Source: Diphasiastrum complanatum (taxonomy: Eukaryota > Streptophyta > Lycopodiopsida > Lycopodiales > Lycopodiaceae). Taken from it: a stretch of 64,000 bases of DNA. Where the stretch lies: contig CM055113.1 of the NCBI GenBank assembly GCA_029204225.1, forward strand, positions 10,690,364 through 10,754,363. The letters are read 5' to 3'. Position numbers and translations under genes: made by a program. Under the pieces are notes generated by a model that had not been told where the DNA came from, searched no databases, and worked only from the letters and a program-made list of their open reading frames with translations. Within the stretch, counting starts at the first letter, position 1. Every line of letters begins with the position of its first letter. This document shows positions 33,520 to 48,962 of this stretch, in pieces.

Positions 33520-34746
33520 AATTTAGCTTGATGAGACTATCCTAGATCAATAATAATTACATGCATAAAAACAACGTAATTTACAGGTTCTTGACGTATG
33601 TGGTGAGTATGATCACTCATTACAATAAGAACATAATCTGAGCTCCAAGTTGTCAAATGTAGTGAGAGCTCCATAAAGGTTGTCTTCAAGATCCTCCTCA
33701 AAACAAACATGAAAAATAGCAGCTTTCCATAAGATCCAACTTTTGTATGAAGCACATACAACCAAAGCTTGAGATATCACCATCTTGACTTTATCCATCA
33801 AAACAATGAACTCCAACTTGGCATCCTTCCAATGAAGGTCTTCATTCCTTGGAAATTCAAGAGTGAATGGATCACAAGATGAGGCCTTTGAACACATATT
33901 TGAAACTCCAATCAAAGTAGTAATGATCACTATTTCATCATCATAAGATATAGGATGAAAACAATGTTCATACTAGCATCATCAAAGGGCTTTGTCAAAT
34001 ATATGACATGTTTTCTATCAAACATAAAGTAAGATGAGTAAAGGGAGATATGAAAGAACTTTCTTACTGCTCCTTTCTCTTTACTCAAGCCTTCATATTG
34101 ATGTAGATTCAGGTCTCCTTTTCCTTGATACAAGTGCTCCTTCTCGGGTTTCTTCTTGATGCCTTTTTTCTTCATCACGCTCACTCCCTCTTGGTGTTGA
34201 TGACGAAAACATGGATCCAAACCATGATATTCTTCAAGAATCTCAAGGACTTTATTTTCAAGTCTCCAAACCTGAATGTCTCCTTCTCAATATGATCTTT
34301 CAAGTCAACAAAACAATCACCAAGGTTATTTATACCAAATTTACTAGTCCACAATTGACTAGTCCACAATTGCTTACCACTAGCAATTTGCATTACATAC
34401 TTGTTGAACTTGAAACTAATGAGGCCAAATACTCTTGTATGGATATAAGTGTCCTTCAAGGATGATTCACTTATTCTCATACAAGGTTCACAATATGCCT
34501 CTTTGAAAATGAAGTCAAATTCTTTCAACTTATGAATGAAAATGTCATGCTTACACACTCAAGAGTAAGTAGATATGACAAACACCTTTCATTCCATACT
34601 TTAGAATTCAAAGGGACTTCCTTATAAAACTCAGCAAATGAAGTACAAAATGTACCCCCCTTTCCAACTTGCCTTTCCTTTTCCACAAAAATGAGCATTG
34701 ATAGCTCTATCTTTGCTCTTGTGGCTCTCCTTGGAATAGTTGAAGC
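33520..34746 (-). other. Interior of copia E without recognisable pol
   Basis: Where RT and RNase H should lie, minus-strand frames encode unrelated-looking peptides. One (34181-34558) includes a 15-base tandem repeat seen as QLWTSQLWTS. I infer a large deletion or replacement between integrase start and LTR. Confidence 0.5.
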
Positions 34747-35500
34747 TCACGGATTTTGCTCCTCCTCTTGATCAAGCTCCTCCTTGATTTCACCCATATC
34801 TTTTCCAATATGATTCTTAGAGGATTCATCATTCAAAATTACAAACATTGTGGCTCTACCATTGCCCTTTGTGCTAGCAAAATGTACATCCAAATGAATC
34901 AACTTAAGAGGGTGAGTAGTGATAGTGTTAGAGAAAGGCAACCTATGTGCTTTAGCCAAAGCACAAGCTTCAAAAAACTTTTCCTCCTTTTCCATGGATC
35001 TTGGAAGGCCTAGAGCAAGCTCCTCCTTGCATGTGGCTTCCATACACTTGGTGTTGATGTGACCAAGCCTCTTGTGCCACAAATCATTTGTGGTCAATTT
35101 GTCCTCCTTGGCTACCATCACAAATTGGTTAGGATCTACAAAAGCATCAAGCTTAAACAACCTCCCAAACCTTCTTCCTCTTGCTATGATCTTCTCATTC
35201 TTCTTGATGTTGCATATATTAGTAGAGAACTCCACAATGAAACCATGATCTAAAAGTTGGCCAGCACTAAGCAAATTCTTAGTGATGCTAGGAATGAAGA
35301 GAACACCATCTATCTTAGTCTTCTTGAAAGATCCTAAGCATAAGGGAATGGATCCCACACCTTCAACTTTACATTCATGATCATTTGCTGTAAAAATAGA
35401 CTTATAGGTCCTGCATATAAGGTGTGAGTTGAGAAAAATACTCCCTTCCACCCGACATGTGGGAGCTAGCCCCACTATCTATCCACCAAGGATCTTCACC
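34747..35500 (-). pseudogene. Copia protease and integrase start (element E)
   Basis: WWIDSGASSHMSGG, with the catalytic D-S-G, is readable on the minus strand at about 35447-35488 in one frame; the next frame (34747-35475) continues with FIPSITKNLLSAGQLLDHGF and the pre-integrase motif LWHKRLGHINTKCM with CALAKAHRLPFS. Only the beginning of the integrase (PLKLIHLDVHF) follows, then unrelated acidic residues and a stop. The frame change right after the active site means the protease is broken. The normal CxxC of the zinc region reads ACALAK, so one Cys is lost. Confidence 0.75.
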
Positions 35501-35529
35501 TTTGACATTTGATGATGAAAAATTTGACA

Positions 35530-36462
35530 TCATGAGTGAGTCCTCATGATAACTCTCTTCCTCCTCTTTTCCAATGTTGGCTTGACTTTGATCTTGCTTC
35601 CTCTTGAAACATTTTGAGGCATAGTGCCCATCTTGCTACAATAGTAGCACTTGATCTTTGATTTGTCCATCTTGGGCTTGACTTGTGATGATGATGATGT
35701 AGATCCTCCTTGATCTCCATCCTTTGCTTGCTCCTTTTTCAATGCTCCTCCCTTGCTCCTTGCTTTTCCTTTGCTCTTGAAAAATAAGGCTTTGTCATCA
35801 TCATCATTGATGGACAACCTCTCCATCCTTGATTTGATATGAGCCTTCCTACTCTCCTCGGCCATCAACACACTTTGAAGGTCTTCAAGTGTAGGCAAGT
35901 TTCCCATGATGGCATAGCTTTGGACAAGGTTAGTAAAATCACTACATAAGCCATTCAAAACTATTTGCACAAGCTCACTCTCTTTAATAGGTTCACCAAC
36001 ATAAGTAAGCTCTTTGTTCAAATATTTTACTCTCAAAACAAATTGATGTCCACTCTCACTCCTCCCTTGGAAGCATTGAAGAACTTGGTTCTTGAGGAAA
36101 AGTAACCTTGAGGTATTCTTGGACTCATAGATCTTTTGAAGAGTCTCCCAAGCCTCTTGGGCTGAGGTACATGCTCCTACTTCTTTGAGCAAATCATTTG
36201 CAATATTCATCTTAATACAATGAAGTGCAATCTTGCACCTTCTCTTGTATTTAGTTGCTTCTTGTGGATGGATTGGCTCATCTTCCTCTCCATTCACAAT
36301 ATCCATCAAATCTTGCATGATAAGGATGGATTTCATTCTTAACTTCCAAATTGAATAATTTGAAGAGTTCAATCTATCACTAGAATCCAAAAGATAGGCA
36401 ATTATGGATGTCATCTTCAATGATAGGGAGATAGATTCAAAGAAACAAGATAGATTGTACAA
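35530..36462 (-). pseudogene. Copia Gag (element E)
   Basis: A 310-codon frame; the likelier start is Met 17 (MTSIIAYLLDSSDRLNSSNY). LNSSNYSIWKLRMKSIL is the classic copia Gag N-terminus. EAWETLQKIYESKNTSRLLF and LVQIVLNGLCSDF are later Gag blocks. The zinc knuckle starts CYYCSKMG but then the frame changes, so the His and last Cys are out of frame and the final 35 residues are not native. Gag is otherwise open for about 270 residues. It could still package RNA if the knuckle is dispensable, which is speculation. Confidence 0.8.
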
Positions 36463-37195
36463 GATATGATCACTACTAGCTATCTCACTCTCTTTGGGAC
36501 CTGAGATGAATCACTCTCTGATTTCTCAACAAGATCTAAGGTGATCTTGAGCTTGATCTATCTTCTAGATCCAAATTTACTATAGATTTGATCAAAACTA
36601 GTCTCCTTCTTGATCTCGACTTCACAAGAAGGGTGAATCCACCTATATTGAACCAAAAGCACTTTACAATACACAAATGTCTTACAAATAAAGCCTTTTA
36701 AATACAGGTTGAATCACATTGACATATTCAATCACAAACCTATCCAAAACCGAGTAGAATAGAAACACAATTTTCACTAGTTTTTCATTTCTAGATGAAG
36801 AATCATCAAAGTACTTGATCTGAACTTAAAAGGTGTATTTTAGGACCTTAAGAAGGCTAAGAACGACCTAATTAAGCTCTCAAATGGCTGATCCAAACTT
36901 CTAAAGAGCGGTGGCATTCAAATCCTTATGAAAATTTCTACTAGGAGACATGTACTCCAAGACTCAACTCATAAGAACTTTCTAATTTGGTTTGGTTGAA
37001 TGGAAATGGGTCAATCTCGATTCCTGCAGCTATAACTCAGCAAAACAAGTTCCCTTTGATCTATTATCACTCAAATGAAACCAAATTTGAAGGTACAATC
37101 ACTAGATTAGCAACTAGTAGCAAGAGCAAAGCCAATACTACTCAAATCTAGGATCTAAGCTTGAGAAAATCAAATCTAAAGCTCACTTTTGATTA

Positions 37196-37208
37196 GGCTC
37201 TAATACCA
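37196..37208 (-). promoter_or_regulatory. Primer binding site (element E), one mismatch
   Basis: The minus strand reads TGGTATTAGAGCC, the initiator-tRNA-Met site with one C-to-T change, directly next to the LTR end. Confidence 0.8.
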
Positions 37209-37730
37209 TGACAAAATTTTACAAAGCTTCTCAGACTTGTAAACAGGTTCAGTAACTTCCAAACCAAGCAATTAATGCATAATAACACTCACATCCAATA
37301 GCCACCAAAAGACAATGATGATAGAAGTGGAAAAACTCGATTTTTCTTGATATTCTGATGGAGATCTCATTATACATTTATACATTTCAAGCATGGATCT
37401 GAACATTTTAGGGCATCTCTGTACTTATCATAACCTAACCCTACCATTTAACCTAATAGGTCATTGGATCCACCCTAATATGGAGTCAAGATCTCAAGAT
37501 CCAAAAACAATGTAAAACATGTTATTTTTAGCTCCTAGAATTTCTCTAGCTTATCTAAGCACACTTTGGCCTCATTTCAAAGATGCTATCACAATGTAAT
37601 ATGAGGAATGAGGTCTTGGGAAAGCATCCTATGCTATTTGGCACGTGTGGCATCTATTTACATGGCCATCTTGCCAATTACAATGCATGTGACCAAAATT
37701 GGTCAAGCTAGAATTGTGAAATTTTCAACA
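37209..37730 (-). repeat. 5' LTR of copia E
   Basis: It starts TGACAAAATTTTAC next to the primer site and ends TTTTCAACA, 522 bases. It lacks 12 bases present in the 3' LTR (near CCTAGAACTCGC, about 33080). Confidence 0.85.
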
Positions 37731-40019
<2,289 letters not shown>

Positions 40020-40330
40020 ACATACTGTAGCCGGTCGCAGACAACATAGAAAATGAAAAAGCGTGGGCTTTAGGTGCGACTTACCTTGTTTTCAGCTTAT
40101 AGAATGTGTAGAACGGCAGCAAGCCTTCCCAGCAGCCCTAGATTCCGTGAAAATCTCTGTTTGTAGCATCAAGCATATTGTAGTAGGTTGCAGACAACAT
40201 GGAAAGTGAAAAAAACGTGGGCTTCGGGTGTGACTTACAAATTGTGTCTATCCGATGTGTAGGATGGCGCAAGCCTTCCCAGCGGCCCTAGATCGCATCC
40301 AGCAGTAAAAAAATCTTCGTTTGTAACAAG
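40020..40330 (+). repeat. Imperfect tandem duplication, unit about 150 bases
   Basis: GTCGCAGACAACATAGAAAATGAAAAAGCGTGGGCTTTAGGTGCGACTTAC (first unit, from about 40029) recurs as GTTGCAGACAACATGGAAAGTG...GTGGGCTTCGGGTGTGACTTAC (from about 40185), with GCAAGCCTTCCCAGC(A/G)GCCCTAGAT in both. Confidence 0.6.
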
Positions 40331-40544
40331 AGAACACAACATACAGTAGTAGTATGTAAGAATAGGATTAGCGTTCTTCCAGCATGATGTAGCCAGCATC
40401 AGGGGCTTGTGTTTAGTTGTGGGCCCTGATGGCTAAGTTGACTCCTAACAAAGTTCACTGAAATCTCATATAAATCTGATCCTTCCAATAATATATTGAA
40501 TGTACAGATGAGAACCGACGGTGCTTGTGAGTGGGCAGGTCCTG

Positions 40545-41965
40545 ATTTGAAGAAAACAAAGATGGCGAGCAGCAGTGGTGGATCGTTGGTGGGCGAAATT
40601 GATAATGCAAATGAGGATATTGCAATCGGCATTGAAGGAGTCATCGCCTGGACCACAGCTTGATTTAGAGCTTCACAAGTTGCTTCTGAATTGCCTCGCC
40701 TTATATAATACAGCACTTCATCGGAAATCTGTATTGATGAGGATGGCCCTCCTGCAAGTTTAGGTCTCTTTCATCTGTCTCTTCTATAGATGAAAAATAT
40801 TCTAGCCTCTCATTTCTGTTTCTTTCTACCACCATTCTGTTTGCCAAGCATCGTTTGCAATCAAATATCCCATTATCATCCAAAGAAAGAACCTCTTCTT
40901 TTCAATCTCTTAGTAAGAGTCCGTATCTGAATCAAACAAAATTTTACCCAATGGATTTTCTCAAGGTTGTACAATGGCTTTTCTGAACGATTTTGATTGT
41001 GGGAAGTGATAATGTTGATTGCTTCATACTAAAGCCTCAGACATACGATTGTCACACAACTAAAATACTGACTATGACCCTGCAACTTTCAGCAGAGAAT
41101 TTATCTGTTCCACTAATTGGAAGTATTATATTTTGTTTTGTTAAAGTACCGAGGAAGGCCAACAATGTTATGCAAGCAGACAAAAATTCAAGCCAACATT
41201 CTTTCCCACTGGAGGGTGCCTTCATTTGGCTCGGTGGATGGAGACCAACATCTAGATGCTTTGGTGCTTGTTTACTCTGTTTTGGGTGTCAGGGGAAGCC
41301 ATTCAGCCCTGCAGCACTCCAGACACTGACGTCAGAGCTTTCTGATGAGCACCTGTCCACTATGATTAATCTTCAGAACCACACCCAAAAAGCTGAACAG
41401 GAGCTTTCCTCTAAGTTTGCAATGTTCCAAATATGTTTCTCTCTCCTATCACTGCGTATTTGATACGATTACATTCTTTGGGCATTAATAGTCGAAGAAG
41501 GTAGATGAGGAAAGTATAGATTTCAAACTATTGTCCATCCCCTTCGCACCTTGGATTGAAGACATTCTCGAATGCGTGTTGGGGGGGCTGGGCAATATTC
41601 TGAACACATATAGGTCTGCTCCATTTCAGAAAAATGTAGATCTAGTGCAAACTTACTTCCTAAAATTCATATCTGATGTAAAGGGTAATTACTAACAGAC
41701 TTGAATTGCATAGCACATGCTCCTGACTGGTCAAATCATTGTAAAAGCCTTAGTTTCAGAGGAAGCTTCAACTGAAAGTAATTACTCAGAAGCACACAAA
41801 GCCATTCAGGAAAAAAATCGAGAATCTTCAACAGCTCTTGAAACATGCAGAAAAATTAAGACTTCAAACTCTTCAGGAAGTATTTAATTTGCTCGCTCCT
41901 GTGCAATCGGCAAGATGCAGCATTGCAGCTTTTGAGTTGGTCTCTGCAAAGAAGATAGAGTGAGA
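40545..41965 (+). pseudogene. DOG1-domain protein, fragmented
   Basis: Three blocks occur in the right order on the plus strand. Block 1 (40549-40763) encodes VDRWWAKLIMQMRILQSALK and LYNTALHRKSVLMRM. Block 2 (about 41190-41430) encodes EGAFIWLGGWRPTSRCF and LSDEHLSTMINLQNHTQKAE. Block 3 (about 41805-41965) encodes IENLQQLLKHAEKLRLQTLQ and LLAPVQSARCSIAAF, ending TGA. WLGGWRPT, the Q-x-x-T repeat helix and the LRLxTLxxxxxxLxPxQxA end are hallmarks of the DOG1 domain of seed-dormancy and TGA-related proteins. Block 3 is shifted at an A7 run (41812-41818), and linking sequence has stops. It may be a pseudogene, or a gene with unusual introns. No bZIP is seen, favouring a DOG1-like rather than TGA protein. 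Confidence 0.65.
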
Positions 41966-42149
41966 AAGAGGCTTTTGTAAGTAATGTCTTTTACACCTTA
42001 CTACTTCAATTACGGTTATTTACAATTTTGTCCTATGCTTAAATTGAAGTTATCTCTTCAAAGAGAATATCAACGTGGCATAGTATGTAACGTAGGTGTG
42101 TATTGAAATCAAAGGCTATAATTTGAGATTCATAAATACAAATGAGAAA

Positions 42150-42211
<62 letters not shown>

Positions 42212-42869
42212 ACTCACTCACTCACTCACATCAATCTGCTCTCTCTCGTGCAAAGGGAAATTTGCTTTTTGAAGTGTATTTCTTTTTGCAAGTACTGAGA
42301 TCTGTGTGCGAACTAGAATCTGCTAGAAATTGCTTGCCAGTTTGTAAATCAGAAATCTGTCGCTTTTCAACTTTAGTTGTTTTTGGCCTGTAATACATTT
42401 TTTTGCAGTTTCAATGCATTTTACCAGGTTCTCCATGCCCTTCTACTGATTGTTAAGTCGCACATATTATTTTCTTAACATGTTTTACAATTGATTTTGC
42501 TAGAACTCTGAAAATTTTTGTATTGCAGCTTGCTGATTGTTTTTTGCATAGATTTTTTCTGCCAAGTGTAGCAGAACCTATCATTGTTGACAGCCAGGTG
42601 ATCTGTAATAGCAACTTTGACCAGTTTTCCTCAATGTTACTTTATCACAATTGCATCTCCGTTCTTTACCAGTGATGTAGCTTTGTACTTGTTTTGTTTT
42701 CTTGATCCTTGCAAAGCAAGATAGCCGTGAATGAAAACATCTTATCAAAATTATTGCAATTTGCACTTACAGAAACCAAGATTGGGAAAAAAACTCTCTT
42801 GCTATATTTACTATACTTATATAACTGCATGCAGTTCGCATGCTAATCAGCTTGTAGGCTATACTTTTA
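41966..42869. other. Intergenic stretch with (CT)n
   Basis: (CT)n at 42151-42207 continues into four to five CACT units to 42229. Nothing else is recognised. Confidence 0.4.
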
Positions 42870-43080
42870 TAGTAACGATTGTTTTCAAAAATATCGAATA
42901 AAAAACCATTGTTTGAAATAACACTGAGTGAGCTTTGTATACTATTTGAGTTTCATGGCAATTTGCAAATCGCAATTTTTCATATTGCATTATCATTCGG
43001 GAGGAAGGCGAATCTCCCAGTTTATAATTTTGAGAGAAAGCCACCTCTTCTTTTGGCATTTTACATTTGATCAAAAAGAT
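42870..43080 (+). repeat. Dispersed repeat, copy 1 (partner at 45120-45330)
   Basis: TCATGGCAATTTGCAAATCGCA, GGGAGGAAGGCGAATCTCC and AGAGAAAGCCACCTCT recur at 45210-45320 as TCATGGCGATTTGCAAATGGCA, GGGAGAAAGGTGAATCTCC and GAGAGGAAAATCACCACCTCT. Orientation is the same. The family is unknown. Confidence 0.5.
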
Positions 43081-45119
<2,039 letters not shown>

Positions 45120-45330
45120 GAACTCATTTTAACAAACTTAAATGAAATTTTTATTTTATTTATTTACTTTTTAAACAAGTTGGAGATTTTTGTAATTTCT
45201 TGGGCATTTTTCATGGCGATTTGCAAATGGCATTTTCAAATACCATATCACATTATTCATTTGGGAGAAAGGTGAATCTCCTAGTTTAGAAATTCGAGAG
45301 GAAAATCACCACCTCTCAAAGCACTAGCTT
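45120..45330 (+). repeat. Dispersed repeat, copy 2
   Basis: Partner of 42870-43080; the strongest similarity is between 45210 and 45320. Confidence 0.5.
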
Positions 45331-45408
45331 CTGCATGCTTAGAAAGTTGGTGTCCTAATTACTAATTTTTGTTAACAATCAGTAACCTGTTTTGGAAAAT
45401 GTCAAAAC

Positions 45409-45891
45409 CAGTGTTGGGCAAGTATATAGGTGCCCGGGTGGTATAATCAATGGTATCACAGAACATACCCGACCAGTATATGATTTTGTGATACTAGGGT
45501 CGATACCCAACTCGGGCTGGTTTTAGCCCATTAATGCACATATCGATACTCGGATTAGGGGCAAAAAATTTGATTCTAACATGGTATGAATATAGTATCC
45601 ATTTTTAGTTGGTTTCCAAAATCTACATATGTGATAAATATTATTCATGGTGGCCCAAAGACATTGGTGGGCATCAACAAAGTTAAGAAGGTCATGCTTT
45701 TCATTAAATGCATACTACTCTTGATAATAACTCTAAATCTTAAAACAATATATATATGCTATTCTCGGATTAATACTCGGCTGGTATACACCCTTCCAAT
45801 ACCCATGGTGGTTGATATCAGCCACCAATTTGCAAACATGGTGATATTATACTCGTCTGGTATTAGAAATATTAATACCCGCCCAACACTG
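45409..45891. mobile_element. hAT-like MITE (483 bases)
   Basis: The left end CAGTGTTGGGCAAGTAT and the right end, read from the other strand, CAGTGTTGGGCGGGTAT are terminal inverted repeats matching at 15 of 17 positions. They are flanked by GTCAAAAC (45401-45408) and GAGAAAAC (45892-45899), an 8-base duplication with two mismatches. CAG-starting ends and an 8-base duplication fit the hAT superfamily. No transposase is encoded. Internal words such as CCCGG/CTCGG and ATACTCGG(A/C)T recur. Confidence 0.7.
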
Positions 45892-45944
45892 GAGAAAACA
45901 TATTACAATTTCTTCATTGTTTTCATGAATACACAATTATAGAC

Positions 45945-47526
45945 CAATTTGCGTGTCGAGCTCTCATTCAATTGCGTCGGAGGAATTTTAAACTGAGAGC
46001 GTGTGGTCCTACCACCTTTCATCAACAGTGCAACAATCCCACATGATACAACTGCCAATGCTATCCAGTGCACGCACGTATGACAACATGATATTATAAA
46101 GGTGTGTCTTGCTTGTACCACTTGGGCCAGGCTACAAAAAACACTCAACCCACTCTTTGAACAACATGCTCACGTACTACATGGTCGAAAATCTTTCGTT
46201 GTGATCCACGTTCAATCTCTCGATGTCAACTTCAACCTTTGAAGGGTTCTCGTTGACAAACATCTCCTCGCGAAACAATGGAGATGAACCAAAATCGACA
46301 TCGGGAATCCTAAACCCAAAATTCACCAACGACTTTCCAGATGCCTGCATGTGCGACTCCACATCAAGAACAGCTTTGTCTACTAAAACTCGACTCACAG
46401 AAATGGTCTCACATGTTATTGGTTGTCCCAACTCATGCGCATAATCCTCAACTAAATGTGGCTCTATGCTCCTCCAGAGCTCCAACGGGTCGAAAGAGGC
46501 ACATGTCAAAAGAAACACAACGAACATGAGACGAAACTGTGATGGAGTGCCCCATAACATTGCGTCGCGCAAGCAACTACTCCACTCATTCACGTCATTT
46601 ATCAAAAGTCTGTGTCTGCAAGCATCTCTAAACAATTAGAACAACTCACCATCAACCGTGCGCAAGTCTTCAAAGCTGGTTGCACCTCTGACATGAGCCA
46701 AAAGAACTCGCATATAGAACCTCTCCCCTTCGGAGGGGTGTACAAAATACATGCGACCAATGGCAGGGGTCGTCTGCATGTTGATTCGATGGGTCCACCT
46801 ACGCGTTCTCTTGTTGTACCAATACTACCTCGACAAGTCCTGGTACAGCAACTCTCGAGCCTCCAAATCACACTTGTGTTCAGCTCAAATAATGCTGGCA
46901 AAGTGGTACCTGAACACCCATCTATGACCTCTTCTAAATCCACTCCCTCACTGAAATACACCAATTCTTGTCCAGGGAGATGAATTGCCAACCGGATCAC
47001 CACGGACTTATGAGCACCCATAGAAAGCCCCAACAATCGCCAACATGACTCACTGGCTGAGAAGTATCGAGCATTAAGAAATTGTTCTATCTCATCCACC
47101 TGTCCTGATGTCTGACCACCGCCCTCTACAGTCTCCACCGTAATCATATCAGATCCTTTGTACACGTACTTATACAAATACTTCACACTACGTATATATA
47201 CACATACCTCCACGTTCAAGTGGCACTGAAAATGTAGTGTCAAACCACCTGTTGTACGATACAACCCACCTGTTATCTAACTCTACTCCATGTGAACGCA
47301 CCGTCACTCCGTTCTCCCTTTGCCTATATATAACATACCCCTTCACCACCGATGTTTCATCAATAAAATTCTTTTGATAGTTCTTCGAGCATTTTCCATC
47401 CTTCATGCACTGGGCATTTAGAAAGGATGTATCGTGCATCATAGATCTCATCACTATCTCATACAACTTAGGATCTTCCTCCCTCACAAGAATTTCTAAG
47501 CAATTTGCGTTAGGTACGCTTTTGAT
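45945..47526 (-). pseudogene. Helitron helicase-like N-terminal half (inverted segment)
   Basis: Minus-strand frames, in order from 47526 leftwards, give DPKLYEIVMRSMMHD, MKDGKCSKNYQKNF, GVELDNRWVVSYN (47188-47562), SVKYLYKYVYKGSD and DEIEQFLNARYFSASESCWR (46602-47264), then CRHRLLINDVNEWSSCLRDA, MLWGTPSQFRLMFVVFLLTC and FGSSPLFREEMFVNENPS (46177-46635), and near 46100-46145 a Walker A-like GTSKTHLYNIML in a shifted frame. This is the plant Helitron Rep/Hel protein from after the HUH nuclease to just past Walker A. It runs opposite to the C-terminal half at 47527-48597. Several frameshifts and stops. The HUH nuclease part is missing. Confidence 0.85.
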
Positions 47527-48597
47527 GACATGTCGACTCATCATTTGGGATGAGGCTCCCATGGCGTCTAAGTATGCTATAGAGTGTGTAGATCGATCTT
47601 TGCGAGATATATTGAGTATCGACGTTTCATTTGGAAGAGTTCCAGTTGTTTTCAGAGGTGATTTTTGACATATTCTACCAATGGTACCACGTGGTAGTCA
47701 TGCGCAGATTGTCAACGCTCCGCGTTTGTGAAAACACATGGAGGTGCACAAATTGACAAAGAACATGCGCGTCATGGGCGTAGAGGGTGGCGACAAGGAT
47801 GAGCAGGATTATTTGTTGAGTGTGGGAAATGGTCGTGAGCCCACATTCGTGCATCGCGATTTGGACTTGATTTCTCTGCCATAGGGCATGTGCCTAAGGA
47901 CGAGTAATGTGGGCGAAGATGTTGCACGACTAAGGATGTTGAGTTACTAAGAAGTCGTGCAATATTGACACCCCATTGAACAAAGATGTGGATGAGATCA
48001 ATGCGAGGGTTGTTGAGCAGCTTCCGGGTGACATTTCTGTTTTCTATAGTGCCGATAGTGTTGTTGAATGTGAAGGCTCTAATGTCCACCCTATAGAGTA
48101 TTTGAATAGCCTGCAACCGAGTAGATGTCCTCCACATAAGTTGGTGCTGAAGATTGAGATGATTGTGATGTTGTTACGATCGATAGCATCACACAAGGGA
48201 TTGTGCAATGGCACAAGATTGATCATCCTCAGATTGGGTAGATACGTGATAGAGGCGGAGATAGTGACCGGGAAGAATATAGGGAGTAGAGTCCTTATTC
48301 CACGTATCTCTATAGTGTCGAGCGATTCGAACATACCATTTGAATTGCAGAGGGCCCAGTTTCTTATCAGAGTAGCATTTGTCATGACAATAAGCAGACA
48401 CAAGGGCAAACTATGGACACGATTGGATTGTATTTGCCTCGGTCTGTGTTTAGTCATGGGTAGTTGTATGTTGCACTATTGAGAGTGTGAAATGTAGCAA
48501 GTCTTCGTGTGCTTATTACTGACAAGGACAATCGATTTACGGATGTGGATGGAGTGGCGAGGTACACTCAGGACATTGTGTATTCAGAAGTGTTGTA
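47527..48597 (+). pseudogene. Helitron PIF1-type helicase C-terminal half
   Basis: Plus-strand frames begin CRLIIWDEAPMASKYAIECV (Walker B, DEAP) and VPVVFRGDF, a stop, then HILPMVPRGSHAQIV. Frame 47976-48482 has NKDVDEINARVVEQLPGDIS, VHPIEYLNSLQPSRCPPHKL, KGLCNGTRLIILRLGRYVIE and SRVLIPRI. After a stop at 48480 the end LRVLITDKDN and QDIVYSEVL run to 48597. These are PIF1-family helicase motifs of plant Helitrons. Stops and shifts (47666, 47881, 48480) inactivate it. It starts almost exactly where the minus-strand half leaves off, lacking only about 15 residues. Confidence 0.85.
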
Positions 48598-48909
48598 GTA
48601 GTAAGTTTGAAGTGATGTTTATGGTTTATGGTTTCGAGATGCAAGGTACAGTTAGAGTTAGAGGTAGGGTTAGACTTAGCATTTGGGATGTAGGGTAGAG
48701 TTACAATTATAGTTAGAGTTAGAGTTAAAGTTTGGAGAGAAAAATCTGTCAAATTTTGTACACGAAGAAGGTTGTGTAAAAGGAGATATAATTAGGATTT
48801 AGAGTTCAATATTTGATTTGATATAAGGCTTATTTATACTAACATTGCATTTTTTTTTTTTTTGTAGATTTCATCGAGCAGGCTGTTGGAACGAGGGACT
48901 TGCGAGTGA

Positions 48910-48962
<53 letters not shown>

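Larger units (their letters stand above)
32975..37730 (-). mobile_element. Non-autonomous copia element E (no reverse transcriptase)
   Basis: The minus-strand order is 5' LTR (37209-37730), primer site (37196-37208), gag (36462-35530), protease and pre-integrase (35500-34747), non-coding remainder, polypurine tract (33509-33519), 3' LTR (about 32975-33508). The LTRs differ at about 25 positions plus a 12-base indel, so the insertion is old. No RT or RNase H motif was found in 33520-34740; frames 34181-34558, 33930-34220 and 33613-33930 resemble no polymerase. No convincing target duplication. Confidence 0.8.

Noticed and set aside
34181-34558. 125-codon minus frame in copia E as a captured host gene
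   Set aside because: No recognisable domain, contains a short tandem repeat, and the opposite strand is also open; insufficient to call gene capture.
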